A stretch of 30,975 nucleotides of DNA from a virus. The translations under genes and the position numbers were made by a program. The notes below the pieces were generated by a model that searched no databases, was not told where the DNA came from, and was given only the letters and a program-made list of their open reading frames with translations. Location: positions 1 through 30,975 of the IMG/VR virus record IMGVR_UViG_3300025280_000109; one strand, given 5' to 3'. Positions 25,236 through 30,975 of the stretch are shown one piece after another (within the stretch, counting starts at the first letter, position 1; each line of letters starts with the position of its first letter).

Positions 25236-25298
25236 TTTGCATAAGTTTGCTTTAAGTACAATAAAAACAAGGACTTAAGACATGGGAAAAATCTTCCC

Positions 25299-25328
25299 TT
25301 GACTTCCCCCCTAATTGTATTATATTAT
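25299..25328 (+). promoter_or_regulatory. Sigma-70-like promoter of the small-gene operon
   Basis: TTGACT at 25299-25304 is followed after 16 bases by TATATT (25321-25326) or after 18 by TATTAT. The first gene starts at 25394. An operator-like palindrome overlaps the expected transcript start. Confidence 0.6.
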
Positions 25329-25337
25329 ACTATACAA

Positions 25338-25356
25338 TTACACCTTTTAGGTGTAA
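25338..25356. promoter_or_regulatory. Operator-like palindrome 1
   Basis: TTACACCTTTTAGGTGTAA has 8-bp arms and a 3-bp centre, and lies 12 bases after the -10 box, at about +6 to +24. A second site with the same arms is at 26110. A bound repressor here would block the promoter at 25299. Confidence 0.6.
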
Positions 25357-25393
25357 ACATACACCACACCCTACATAACGAAGGAGCATCCAT

Positions 25394-25579
25394 ATGGATG
25401 GCATCGACAGACTAGACGTCAGAGTAATAAAAGCATTGCTCGCGGACTTAGCAGTAGAGCTAGACAGCATCAAGGAAACCGTAGAGAGCTTAGAACAAAA
25501 CAACGAAAACATAGATGTAAAACTAAGTGACATAAGTAGTAGCCTAGACATACTTTTAAACAACGCGGAGCTAGAATAA
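25394..25579 (+). CDS. Small coiled-coil protein, 61 aa
   Basis: The ATG at 25394 follows AAGGAG (25381-25386). The product is one long heptad-like helix (RVIKALLADLAVELDSIKET, then VESLEQNNENIDVKLSDISS) with leucine, isoleucine and valine at regular steps, ending LDILLNNAELE. A dimeric coiled coil is likely. It opens the run of small genes, and its stop overlaps the next start as TAATG. Function unknown. Confidence 0.7.
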   Translation: MDGIDRLDVRVIKALLADLAVELDSIKETVESLEQNNENIDVKLSDISSSLDILLNNAELE

Positions 25580-25875
25580 TGAGTAAAACCATAGGAGCAT
25601 TCGAGATAGCGTATCATAAAAATGGAGTAGAGTTCACACGTGAGAGTATACACAGCGGAGAAAGAAACAGCATGGTAGTAGGACTCCCTATGATGCAGTT
25701 TACCCTGGCACTTCAGAAGTGGATCAAGCGTGAAGGATTTATCCAAGACATATTCCCCACATTAGACGCAGACACTAGGGAGTTCATACAGACTGGTATA
25801 ACCCCTAGCGAGTGGGCTGAGATATTTGCACCAGAAGAAACAGACACCGAGCTTAACAACGCAGAGGTGCCATAG
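25579..25875 (+). CDS. Hypothetical 98-aa protein
   Basis: Coupled to the coiled-coil gene by TAATG. The product starts MSKTIGAFEIAYHKNGVEFT and includes LPMMQFTLALQKWIKREGF and an acidic C-terminus (AEIFAPEETDTELNNAEVP). No domain recognised. It directly abuts the next gene (TAG then ATG). Confidence 0.65.
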   Translation: MSKTIGAFEIAYHKNGVEFTRESIHSGERNSMVVGLPMMQFTLALQKWIKREGFIQDIFPTLDADTREFIQTGITPSEWAEIFAPEETDTELNNAEVP

Positions 25876-26010
25876 ATGTTGTGTGCATATGATCGGTGGA
25901 AATTAGCATATCCTCCGTGGTGGGACGATCCGCCAGAGCTATGCGAACATTGTGACGAAGAGCTAGAAGAGTGTACATGTGAAGACGAGGAAGACGAAGA
26001 TGAGCTCTAA
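25876..26010 (+). CDS. Tiny acidic cysteine protein, 44 aa
   Basis: The start abuts the preceding stop. The product contains PPWWDDPP, then CEHC at residues 23-26 and CTC at 34-36, and ends in an all-acidic tail (EDEEDEDEL). The four cysteines could hold one zinc ion. An acidic tail with a metal knuckle suggests DNA mimicry or binding of a basic host factor, but that is a guess. Confidence 0.5.
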   Translation: MLCAYDRWKLAYPPWWDDPPELCEHCDEELEECTCEDEEDEDEL

Positions 26011-26128
26011 AGTAGAATCCGCCCCAACCATAGAGGAAAAACTAACTCTCATAGATAGCATCAGTGATAAACATAAGCAAGCCTTACACCTTAGATTTTA
26101 CATTCACAATTACACCAATTTGGTGTAA
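26000..26128 (+). CDS. Tiny helical protein, 42 aa, paralogue of the 26504 gene
   Basis: The ATG overlaps the previous gene by 11 bases in another frame. The product contains LIDSISDKHKQALHL, which aligns with KIDSIINKHKEAIEL in the gene at 26504. Its last codons and TAA lie in the palindrome at 26110-26128, so binding there would act on the following genes. Function unknown. Confidence 0.45.
   Translation: MSSKVESAPTIEEKLTLIDSISDKHKQALHLRFYIHNYTNLV
26110..26128. promoter_or_regulatory. Operator-like palindrome 2
   Basis: TTACACCAATTTGGTGTAA is a perfect 9-bp inverted repeat with one central base and has the same TTACACC/GGTGTAA arms as the site at 25338. A half site TTACACC also occurs at 26084. 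No clear promoter was found beside it. It precedes the gene at 26165. Confidence 0.55.
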
Positions 26129-26164
26129 ACTACACAATCACCACAACCGCGGAGACCACCACAA

Positions 26165-26380
26165 ATGAACAATATAAGGACACGATTAGCATTATTTACC
26201 GAGAATTTTAGCATAGTCTATGACGAAGCTGACATAGAGAAAGGAGAAAATCCTCGCAGTGGTTGGGATATTCGACTGGCCCACAGTAACAATATTAAAC
26301 CAAAAGATTTAGAAGAGTTCACACAGATAATAAAAACCTTCGCACAGGTAATAGAAACCTTAGACGAAAAAGGAGAATAA
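26165..26380 (+). CDS. Hypothetical 71-aa protein
   Basis: GGAG lies ten bases before the ATG. The product begins MNNIRTRLALFTENFSIVYD, contains NPRSGWDIRLAHSNNIKPKD and ends with a helix (EFTQIIKTFAQVIETLDEKG). It could be a small alpha-beta fold. First gene after palindrome 2. Not recognised. Confidence 0.55.
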   Translation: MNNIRTRLALFTENFSIVYDEADIEKGENPRSGWDIRLAHSNNIKPKDLEEFTQIIKTFAQVIETLDEKGE

Positions 26381-26381
26381 A

Positions 26382-26507
26382 ATGGACAGCATAGAGAGAT
26401 ACGATAGACGCGTACATACAGAAGAAATTGAGAACATACGCGAAAAAGTAGTGAAAAAGGAAGACAATAACGATAACGAACTAAGCGAGGAGCCAGGATC
26501 AGAATGA
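26382..26507 (+). CDS. Tiny charged protein, 41 aa
   Basis: AGGAG lies inside the end of the previous gene and the ATG is two bases after its stop. The product is nearly all charged (MDSIERYDRRVHTEEIENIR, then EKVVKKEDNNDNELSEEPGS). One helix with a disordered tail. Its stop overlaps the next ATG (ATGA). Confidence 0.45.
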   Translation: MDSIERYDRRVHTEEIENIREKVVKKEDNNDNELSEEPGSE

Positions 26508-26662
26508 TAGCAAAGAATTTAAACTGTAAAACAATAGCGGCCATAGAAAAAATAGATAGCATAATTAATAAACATAAAGAAGCAATAGAATTAATGGAGA
26601 AACTAAAAATCAGTACAATTAAGAAAGACATAGAAAAAAGGAGAGCTGAAGATGACTCGTAA
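26504..26662 (+). CDS. Tiny helical protein, 52 aa, paralogue of the 26000 gene
   Basis: Coupled by ATGA to the gene before and overlapping the next by 11 bases. The core KIDSIINKHKEAIELMEKLK matches LIDSISDKHKQALHL of the 26000 gene at most positions, so the two are probably a tandem duplication. The end is lysine-rich (IKKDIEKRRAEDDS). Function unknown. Confidence 0.5.
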   Translation: MIAKNLNCKTIAAIEKIDSIINKHKEAIELMEKLKISTIKKDIEKRRAEDDS

Positions 26663-26843
26663 GGACTATGTAGTAATCGCAGAAGCAATAGCAGAGCTCT
26701 ACAAAGAAGAAATACGAGATCAACAAAGCACAAAACACACCAGTAAAGTAGAAGAAATTATCAGCAGACACTTAAACCAAAACTATAGTAATTTTAATAC
26801 CTCAAAGTTCGGAGATTATGTTGCGAAGAAAGCAGGCATCTAG
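26652..26843 (+). CDS. Hypothetical 63-aa protein
   Basis: AGGAG at 26638-26642 is nine bases before the ATG. The product starts MTRKDYVVIAEAIAELYKEE and contains VEEIISRHLNQNYSNFNTSK and FGDYVAKKAGI. The MTRKDYxxIAEAI start is one often seen in short phage proteins of unknown role. Helical throughout. Its TAG overlaps the GTG of the next gene. Confidence 0.65.
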   Translation: MTRKDYVVIAEAIAELYKEEIRDQQSTKHTSKVEEIISRHLNQNYSNFNTSKFGDYVAKKAGI

Positions 26844-27259
26844 TGCTTGTAAGTACATTAGAAGAAAAGATTAGGGTCTTACGCGTAGAAGAAATACAAA
26901 TAAGACAGCGGCGTTGGGAACTAGAGTGCGAACTAACAGCGCGCACTACAGATCCTAGATGGACCGTAGGAGACATAAAGATCTGGCGAGCCATAGACCG
27001 CCACGAAACAAAACACATAAAGATAGTAGAAATCATAGCAGAGCGTGACGGTTGGAAGTATAGAGTCCAGTACGCGCTTAGCAACGGGGCAGAAATAAGC
27101 CCTACAACATTAGCACGAGAGGAGGATTTATATCCCACAAAAGATCCCAATAAGTATTACGCAAAGAAGAAACCTCGTGTTAAGTTAAAAGCTACAACGC
27201 GCAAGGAAAAAACCTCGCGGAGTAGTAAAGAAATACTGGATTTACTAAACAGCATATAA
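26843..27259 (+). CDS. Hypothetical 138-aa protein with shared C-terminal peptide
   Basis: Starts with GTG at 26843, overlapping the previous stop as TAGTG. The N-terminal 35 residues form a charged helix (LEEKIRVLRVEEIQIRQRRW). A middle part with WTVGDIKIWRAIDRHETKHI and WKYRVQYALSNGAEISPTTL looks like a small beta barrel. A basic linker (KKKPRVKLKATTRKEK) leads to the end SSKEILDLLNSI. The same end occurs in the gene at 27530 (SSKETMDLLNSI). The beta part and basic linker could bind nucleic acid. Confidence 0.65.
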   Translation: MLVSTLEEKIRVLRVEEIQIRQRRWELECELTARTTDPRWTVGDIKIWRAIDRHETKHIKIVEIIAERDGWKYRVQYALSNGAEISPTTLAREEDLYPTKDPNKYYAKKKPRVKLKATTRKEKTSRSSKEILDLLNSI

Positions 27260-27313
27260 GCGTAAACATATCGCAGTATTAATTCAGAAAGTAAATTAAT
27301 GGAGCTTGGATAT

Positions 27314-27388
27314 ATGGATGGACTAGATCTCTTCTTATTACTAGCATTCTTTAGTATCGTATACTTTGGGCTAAAAAAGAAATCATAA
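27314..27388 (+). CDS. 24-aa single-pass membrane peptide
   Basis: The ATG at 27314 is preceded by GGAG (27301-27304), and its TAA overlaps the next ATG as TAATG. The peptide MDGLDLFLLLAFFSIVYFGL is followed by KKKS: a hydrophobic span with a positive end, so the N-terminus would face outward. Size and form fit a small membrane effector such as a holin-like or superinfection-blocking peptide, without proof. Coupling to a convincing gene supports translation. Confidence 0.5.
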   Translation: MDGLDLFLLLAFFSIVYFGLKKKS

Positions 27389-27570
27389 TGAAACGACTGT
27401 ACGTAAATCTCAGCCCGGAGCTAGACGCTAAACTCCAGGCATACCTCAACGCCCACGGAAACCACTTCGGCCTACGGGCCGAGGTGCTCCGTAGGGCTTT
27501 ACACGAATACCTAGAAAAGGAGCGTGCCCATGAGCTTAGATCCAGGCCAATACGTATATTGGAACGGTGA
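27388..27570 (+). CDS. Ribbon-helix-helix DNA-binding protein
   Basis: The product has 60 residues. KRLYVNLS (2-9) gives the strand, PELDAKLQAYLNAH the first helix and RAEVLRRALHEYLEKE (30-45) the second. This is the Arc/CopG/MetJ pattern, with K2, L4 and V6-type side chains directed to DNA. The end is basic (RSRPIRILER). Such dimers bind short palindromes and often repress their own operon. The TTACACC palindromes at 25338 and 26110 in the same operon are possible targets, which is inference only. Confidence 0.72.
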   Translation: MKRLYVNLSPELDAKLQAYLNAHGNHFGLRAEVLRRALHEYLEKERAHELRSRPIRILER

Positions 27571-27874
27571 AATAAGACAAATAGCAGAGCCAGCAGACGA
27601 AACTCATACATGGCTCCAAGGCAAACCCGGAGATCCCAACCGAGCCTTCGCACCAAGCTCAGACCTAGAGCCAATCCCAACAGACTACGAGCTCTTAATA
27701 CGAGACATACGAGAGCTAAGCGATAGCGAACTTAGCGAGGCTTTAGACTTCCTAGAAAACGCAAAGCTAAACAACAGTGATAGGCCACAAGCAAAGAAAC
27801 GGAAACATGAGAAAACAAAAGAAGAAATACGCATGAGCAGCAAAGAAACCATGGATCTACTAAACAGCATATAG
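27530..27874 (+). CDS. Hypothetical 114-aa protein with shared C-terminal peptide
   Basis: ATG at 27530 with AAGGAG seven bases upstream; a GTG at 27524 is less well placed. It overlaps the ribbon-helix-helix gene by 41 bases. The first 45 residues form a small beta domain (LDPGQYVYWNGEIRQIAEPA, then RAFAPSSDLEPIP). A helix follows (LLIRDIRELSDSELSEALDF), then a basic linker (RPQAKKRKHEKTKEE) and the end SSKETMDLLNSI, shared with the 138-aa protein at 26843. Both have a beta domain, a basic linker and the same tail. Confidence 0.65.
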   Translation: MSLDPGQYVYWNGEIRQIAEPADETHTWLQGKPGDPNRAFAPSSDLEPIPTDYELLIRDIRELSDSELSEALDFLENAKLNNSDRPQAKKRKHEKTKEEIRMSSKETMDLLNSI

Positions 27875-27888
27875 AAAAGGATAGGAAC

Positions 27889-28122
27889 ATGCCCATAACA
27901 CTAGCATTCAGCTACCAAAGCGAAGATTTCAACGAGCCCTACATAGTAAGCGTACTCATAGAACCAGGAACATCCGCGAGCCTCGAAGATCCTGGATATC
28001 CTCCAGAGGCCATAATAGAGGCAGTAACAATAGGAACAAAAGGCATAGACTTACTGGCATTTCTCAGCGGCGAGTTGCTAGATGACCTACGCGAATACGC
28101 TCTAGAGGAGACTCACAAATGA
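27889..28122 (+). CDS. Hypothetical 77-aa protein
   Basis: AAAAGGA precedes the ATG. The product starts MPITLAFSYQSEDFNEPYIV and has SVLIEPGTSASLEDPGYPPE and a C-terminal helix (LSGELLDDLREYALEETHK). Its stop overlaps the nuclease start as ATGA, so the two are translated together. No domain recognised; an accessory to the nuclease is possible. Confidence 0.6.
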   Translation: MPITLAFSYQSEDFNEPYIVSVLIEPGTSASLEDPGYPPEAIIEAVTIGTKGIDLLAFLSGELLDDLREYALEETHK

Positions 28123-29015
28123 AAACAGGAATCTACAAAGACGAGCACATAATAAAAGTAGATAACTACGCACTAAGCGAATTTCGCACGTGCCCGCGAA
28201 AGTTCCAACATCGCATCGCACAAGCTCTCGTACCTGGTGGTATGGCAGTTTCGACAGAATCCATAAAGATCCCAGACAGCCCATTGTTGTTCGGCATCGC
28301 AGTTCACAAAGCCCTGGATACCTTATTCATGGAGGAACACTTACCATCAGCACTCGACACATTCCTAGAAGCATACCAACCCGTACCAGAAGATCCCAAA
28401 CGCACACCAGGCCGTGGCGTACGTTTAATAGAAAACTACGCAAAGCGTTGGATGAAAGAAGATGACATATACAACACAGTAGACAGCGAGTTGTATTTTG
28501 AATCAAACCTAAGCACAATAAAAATAGATGGTACAGAGTGGCAAGTACGATACGGAGGACTCATAGATAAGATCCTAAGCGACAACACAAAACTCGTATG
28601 TATGGATCACAAAACCTCCACATGGGAATCGCAATACTTAGTCCCGAGCTTTGCTCTCAGCAACCAGTTCATAGGATACGTATGGGCAGCTCAGCAAATT
28701 CCAGAATACAGCAAAGTCCAGGACTTCATAGTAGACGTACTACTGGTATCACCTAAGAATGACTCGTTTTATAGATCTTCGTTATCAATAAATGAAACCA
28801 TAATCGCAGAGTGGAAACGTGGCATCGAAGTAACGTGTGCTCAGATCCTCCGCATGTACTATGATAACTTTTATCCCATGTACGGCAAAGACGCATGTAC
28901 ATCATGGAATCGCTTATGTCCATATTTCGATATATGCAGCGCATCACACGGATTCAGACAAACAGTCATGAATGCACAATACTCCAAACTGGTTTGGGAT
29001 ACAGCAGCCAGATAG
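28119..29015 (+). CDS. Cas4/RecB-like PD-(D/E)XK exonuclease with four cysteines
   Basis: The product has 298 residues. It shows LSEFRTCPRKF (C25), a GxxxH motif at 59-63 (GIAVH, H63), D150 in GLIDK, D163-H-K165 in the catalytic MDHKTS, and QxxxY at 183-187. These are the conserved sites of the RecB/Cas4/AddB nuclease family. C25 with C260, C267 and C273 (CTSWNRLCPYFDIC) would hold an iron-sulphur cluster as in Cas4 and AddB. In phages such enzymes resect DNA ends for recombination or replication. It is followed by a RecA-like ATPase and a probable binding protein, fitting a recombination set. No other CRISPR gene is present. Confidence 0.85.
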   Translation: MKTGIYKDEHIIKVDNYALSEFRTCPRKFQHRIAQALVPGGMAVSTESIKIPDSPLLFGIAVHKALDTLFMEEHLPSALDTFLEAYQPVPEDPKRTPGRGVRLIENYAKRWMKEDDIYNTVDSELYFESNLSTIKIDGTEWQVRYGGLIDKILSDNTKLVCMDHKTSTWESQYLVPSFALSNQFIGYVWAAQQIPEYSKVQDFIVDVLLVSPKNDSFYRSSLSINETIIAEWKRGIEVTCAQILRMYYDNFYPMYGKDACTSWNRLCPYFDICSASHGFRQTVMNAQYSKLVWDTAAR

Positions 29016-29036
29016 AAAGGTGAGAGAGGTAAAAAT

Positions 29037-29771
29037 ATGCCACAGCATTTAGACATGGCGAAAAAACGAGACGACGCGCCCAAGAAAACCCTGATCTATG
29101 GTGATGTAGGAAGCGGTAAGACCTTCTGTTTACGAACTTTACCGGAGCGTGCTTTGCCCGCATTCATCATAGACATAGACGAGGGTTCAGAAGCCTTGGA
29201 AGGTGATTTCCTAGAAGGTAGCTTTAGAGGTATCATACCAGATCGCTTAGCCAAGAACAAGAACGGTAAAGAAACTCCAGTAGCATACGATCAAATCAAA
29301 GATGCTTTGCAACGCTTACATAAAGCAGATCCAGAATGTCAACCGAAAACAATAATCATAGACTCCATGACAAGACTCTATGGTGCCATTATGGATCACA
29401 CTATGGCATCGAACAATAAAGCCCTAGATGCCGCACCAACACAACCAGATTACGGCATCGCAATGAGACTTACGATAAAGTTCATCGAGGCATTAATCAT
29501 GATGCAGAAAAATCTCATCATAGTGTGTCACGAGGACTCGAAAGAAAACGAAACCACAGGCATCGTAAAGATAGTACCTAGTCTCACTGGAAAGCTCGCC
29601 GGAATAATCCCATCGTATTTCGACTACGTACTTCACGCAATCGTAAAAGGTAAAGGAGACAAAGCATCTTATATATGGCAAACCCGTCCAAGCGGAGTAT
29701 ACACCGCACGAGTCCGCAACCCTAACCTTGAGGCAGAAATGCCTCAGAACTTTGACACACTATTGCCATGA
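29037..29771 (+). CDS. RecA/Sak4-like ATPase
   Basis: The product has 244 residues. Walker A is GDVGSGKT at 22-29 and Walker B TIIID at 105-109. A further strand NLIIVCHED (159-167) follows, as in the AAA_24 / Sak4 group of phage recombinases. It contains AFIIDIDEGSEALEGDF after Walker A and ends RVRNPNLEAEMPQNFDTLLP. Such proteins act with a single-strand DNA-binding protein in annealing or strand exchange. The ATG has AGGTGAGAGG upstream, and it lies 21 bases after the nuclease. Its stop overlaps the next start (ATGA). Confidence 0.82.
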   Translation: MPQHLDMAKKRDDAPKKTLIYGDVGSGKTFCLRTLPERALPAFIIDIDEGSEALEGDFLEGSFRGIIPDRLAKNKNGKETPVAYDQIKDALQRLHKADPECQPKTIIIDSMTRLYGAIMDHTMASNNKALDAAPTQPDYGIAMRLTIKFIEALIMMQKNLIIVCHEDSKENETTGIVKIVPSLTGKLAGIIPSYFDYVLHAIVKGKGDKASYIWQTRPSGVYTARVRNPNLEAEMPQNFDTLLP

Positions 29772-30019
29772 ATCCTAAGAAAGACTTTAATCTTCTTGGC
29801 AACATCAACAAAGGATATGCTAAAATGCCAGAAGATACAGTATACATACCCATCACAGAAGAAGATGGGTATTTGCTACAAAGAATATTAATAGACAATA
29901 TAGCTAAAGCTCGATCTGTAGGCTTTAGCGAAACTGTCGAAACACTTACCCGTGTCAATATTGCTCTTCAACACAGCCTGTCAGCGGCATCAGAGAAAGG
30001 AGCTTCAGAAGAGCACTAG
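29768..30019 (+). CDS. Hypothetical 83-aa protein between recombination genes
   Basis: Coupled to the ATPase by ATGA. The product contains NKGYAKMPEDTVYIPITEED and a long helix (YLLQRILIDNIAKARSVGFS, then ETVETLTRVNIALQHSLSAA). The C-terminus is polar. Not recognised; it may assist its neighbours. Confidence 0.6.
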   Translation: MNPKKDFNLLGNINKGYAKMPEDTVYIPITEEDGYLLQRILIDNIAKARSVGFSETVETLTRVNIALQHSLSAASEKGASEEH

Positions 30020-30087
30020 AGACCTTTATGTAGCTGACACATCATAACATTCACTTTTCATAATCTTAACTAAGGATAACACTTCTC

Positions 30088-30570
30088 ATGAGTGAACTTT
30101 ATCAAGACCTCGAATTTGGTAGCCTCGAAAACGAAAAGAAGAAGCTAGACCGTACACTCGATCCTGGAACCTACGAGCTTATGTTCAATAAGTGGACGTA
30201 CCGTGAGTCGAGAGCTTCCGAAAAGCCTGGCATCAATTTCGAGTTCAAGGTCATTAACGCTGAGAATCCAGACGATAATGGCTTCACGGTATTTCACTGG
30301 TGTTCGTGGGGTTCGTGGTTCTTCAACCAGGCCACTACTGCGGTATTCGCAGACAGACTCTCTGAGCTTAACGATCTCGATCCGGACAGCGACGAGTATG
30401 AATCCCGCAAAGTAAAGTTGAATTTTGAGGACATCCAGAATAATATCTCCGAGGACTTAGACGAAGCTATTGGTAACGAAGCTACAGCTAAGATTAAGTC
30501 TGAAGAATGGTCTAACGAGACTACTGGTAATTCAGGAACCTCGATCAAGATCGAAAGATTTATTGTCTAG
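30088..30570 (+). CDS. Probable single-strand DNA-binding protein (DUF669-like, tentative)
   Basis: The product has 160 residues. AAGGA lies 10-11 bases before the ATG. The N-terminal half has LDPGTYELMFNKWTYRES and PGINFEFKVINAENPDDNGF, then VFHWCSWGSWFFNQATTAV: a strand-rich pattern like an OB fold with exposed aromatics. The rest is acidic (LNDLDPDSDEYESRKVKLNF), then TGNSGTSIKIERFIV. Proteins of this form beside Sak4-like ATPases often bind single-stranded DNA. Assignment is by pattern and context. Confidence 0.55.
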   Translation: MSELYQDLEFGSLENEKKKLDRTLDPGTYELMFNKWTYRESRASEKPGINFEFKVINAENPDDNGFTVFHWCSWGSWFFNQATTAVFADRLSELNDLDPDSDEYESRKVKLNFEDIQNNISEDLDEAIGNEATAKIKSEEWSNETTGNSGTSIKIERFIV

Positions 30571-30696
30571 CACACACAGCAGGGTTTCAAGTAGAGAGCC
30601 AGAAGTAGCATAACTCTCTAGTCTTGAGCTTTTGTAGTTAGATCGTAAGGGGATCGTCCCCTATCATACCTCCTTGTGGGATGAGGATCTGACTAT

Positions 30697-30743
30697 AGGG
30701 CGTGGGTAAGTTTTTAAGGGAGCTTACCCACAGCCCTGTTTTT
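30697..30743 (+). terminator. Rho-independent terminator after the binding-protein gene
   Basis: AGGGC and TGGGTAAG pair with CTTACCCA and GCCCT across a small internal bulge, loop about 12 bases, followed by GTTTTT. Upstream, AGGGGA/TCCCCT near 30648 forms another small hairpin. It separates the recombination genes from the next gene; 30571-30696 holds nothing else. Confidence 0.75.
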
Positions 30744-30759
30744 ATTTAGGAGTAATTTT

Positions 30760-30975
30760 ATGGATAACATAGAAAGCGAGCAGTGTGAGCAGTGTGATCC
30801 TCTCAAGATCCGTATCCCCATGACACGGCAGCGTAAAGAGTTTGCACCAAACAAAATACAAGAACTCGCAGATAGCATCCACGAAGTAGGGCAGATCCAA
30901 CCAATCGTAGTAGACACAAACTTTGTACTAATAGCAGGAGAACGCAGACTCAAAGCAGTCAAGCATATTATACAC
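30760..30975 (+). CDS. ParB-like N-terminal domain protein, cut by window edge
   Basis: ATG at 30760 with TAGGAG upstream; 72 residues lie in the window. After CEQCDP (C9, C12) comes IRIPMTRQRKEFAPNKIQEL, then ADSIHEVGQIQPIVVD and LIAGERRLKAVK. The I-x-x-L-A-x-S-I ... G-Q-I-Q-P-I-V and GERRLxA motifs are those of the ParB/Srx fold. In phages these may be DNA-binding or nucleotide-hydrolysing proteins, or the N-terminal part of a methyltransferase. The rest is missing. Confidence 0.75.
   Translation, partial: MDNIESEQCEQCDPLKIRIPMTRQRKEFAPNKIQELADSIHEVGQIQPIVVDTNFVLIAGERRLKAVKHIIH

Noticed and set aside
24951-25270. Two facing frames (plus 24951-25232, minus 25055-25270)
   Set aside because: Both translate the same inverted repeats (NFYQTST appears on each strand); the region is better explained as an iteron array.
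25705-25725. Further TGGCAC sequence as a sigma-54 site
   Set aside because: Lies inside a gene and lacks the TTGC element at the fixed distance.
28119-29015. Cas4 as a sign of a CRISPR system
   Set aside because: No cas1, cas2 or array in the window; neighbours are recombination proteins.
1-30975. tRNA genes or an integrase and attachment site
   Set aside because: No cloverleaf or integrase motif was recognised on either strand.

Overview
The window is a contiguous piece of a tailed bacteriophage genome, by gene content a short-tailed (podovirus-type) phage of an unidentified bacterial host. Two gene blocks diverge from a regulatory region at about 22.6-22.9 kb. Everything to the left is on the minus strand and encodes packaging and virion proteins. 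Everything to the right is on the plus strand and encodes small unknown proteins followed by DNA-metabolism proteins. No rRNA, tRNA, insertion sequence, integrase or CRISPR array was seen. Genes are packed with TAATG or ATGA start-stop overlaps throughout.

Left block, read in its direction of transcription (22.6 kb down to 1): an unknown 551-aa protein, a helix-turn-helix protein likely to be the small terminase, an unknown 217-aa protein, the large terminase, the portal, a zinc-ribbon protein, a 49-aa protein, an acidic 74-aa ORF and a 218-aa scaffold-like ORF separated only by an in-frame amber codon, the major capsid protein, a decoration-like protein, three small proteins, a gp4-like head-tail adaptor, a gp10-like tail-hub protein, a 103-aa protein, three large proteins in the position of ejection proteins (one a 1085-aa repeat protein), and a tail fibre cut by the window edge. 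The order resembles that of P22-type short-tailed phages; this is inference from gene order and sequence character, not from a database match.

Right block: two small genes closed by a strong terminator, then a roughly 610-bp noncoding region, one 169-aa gene and terminator, two tiny genes, and a roughly 480-bp noncoding region with phased iterons and an AT-rich core that looks like a replication origin. A dense run of about 13 tiny overlapping genes follows, including a ribbon-helix-helix regulator and a 24-aa membrane peptide. Next come a Cas4/RecB-like nuclease with four cysteines, a RecA/Sak4-like ATPase, a probable single-strand DNA-binding protein and a ParB-like gene cut by the right edge. 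The nuclease, ATPase and binding protein form a plausible recombination or replication set.

The most unusual feature is regulatory. The two noncoding regions around the first plus-strand genes carry two exact matches and one near match to the sigma-54 (RpoN) promoter consensus, all pointing into the plus-strand genes. Each group is preceded by an array of the octamer ACTTGGTA, three copies of it at exact 31-bp spacing. This would suit activator-dependent sigma-54 transcription of phage genes, with the octamers as activator sites. Other points of note are the origin-like inverted iteron region, two 19-bp TTACACC palindromes, the amber-split scaffold gene, a hairpin that may bring a distant ribosome-binding site to a start codon, and a shared C-terminal peptide on two otherwise unrelated small proteins.
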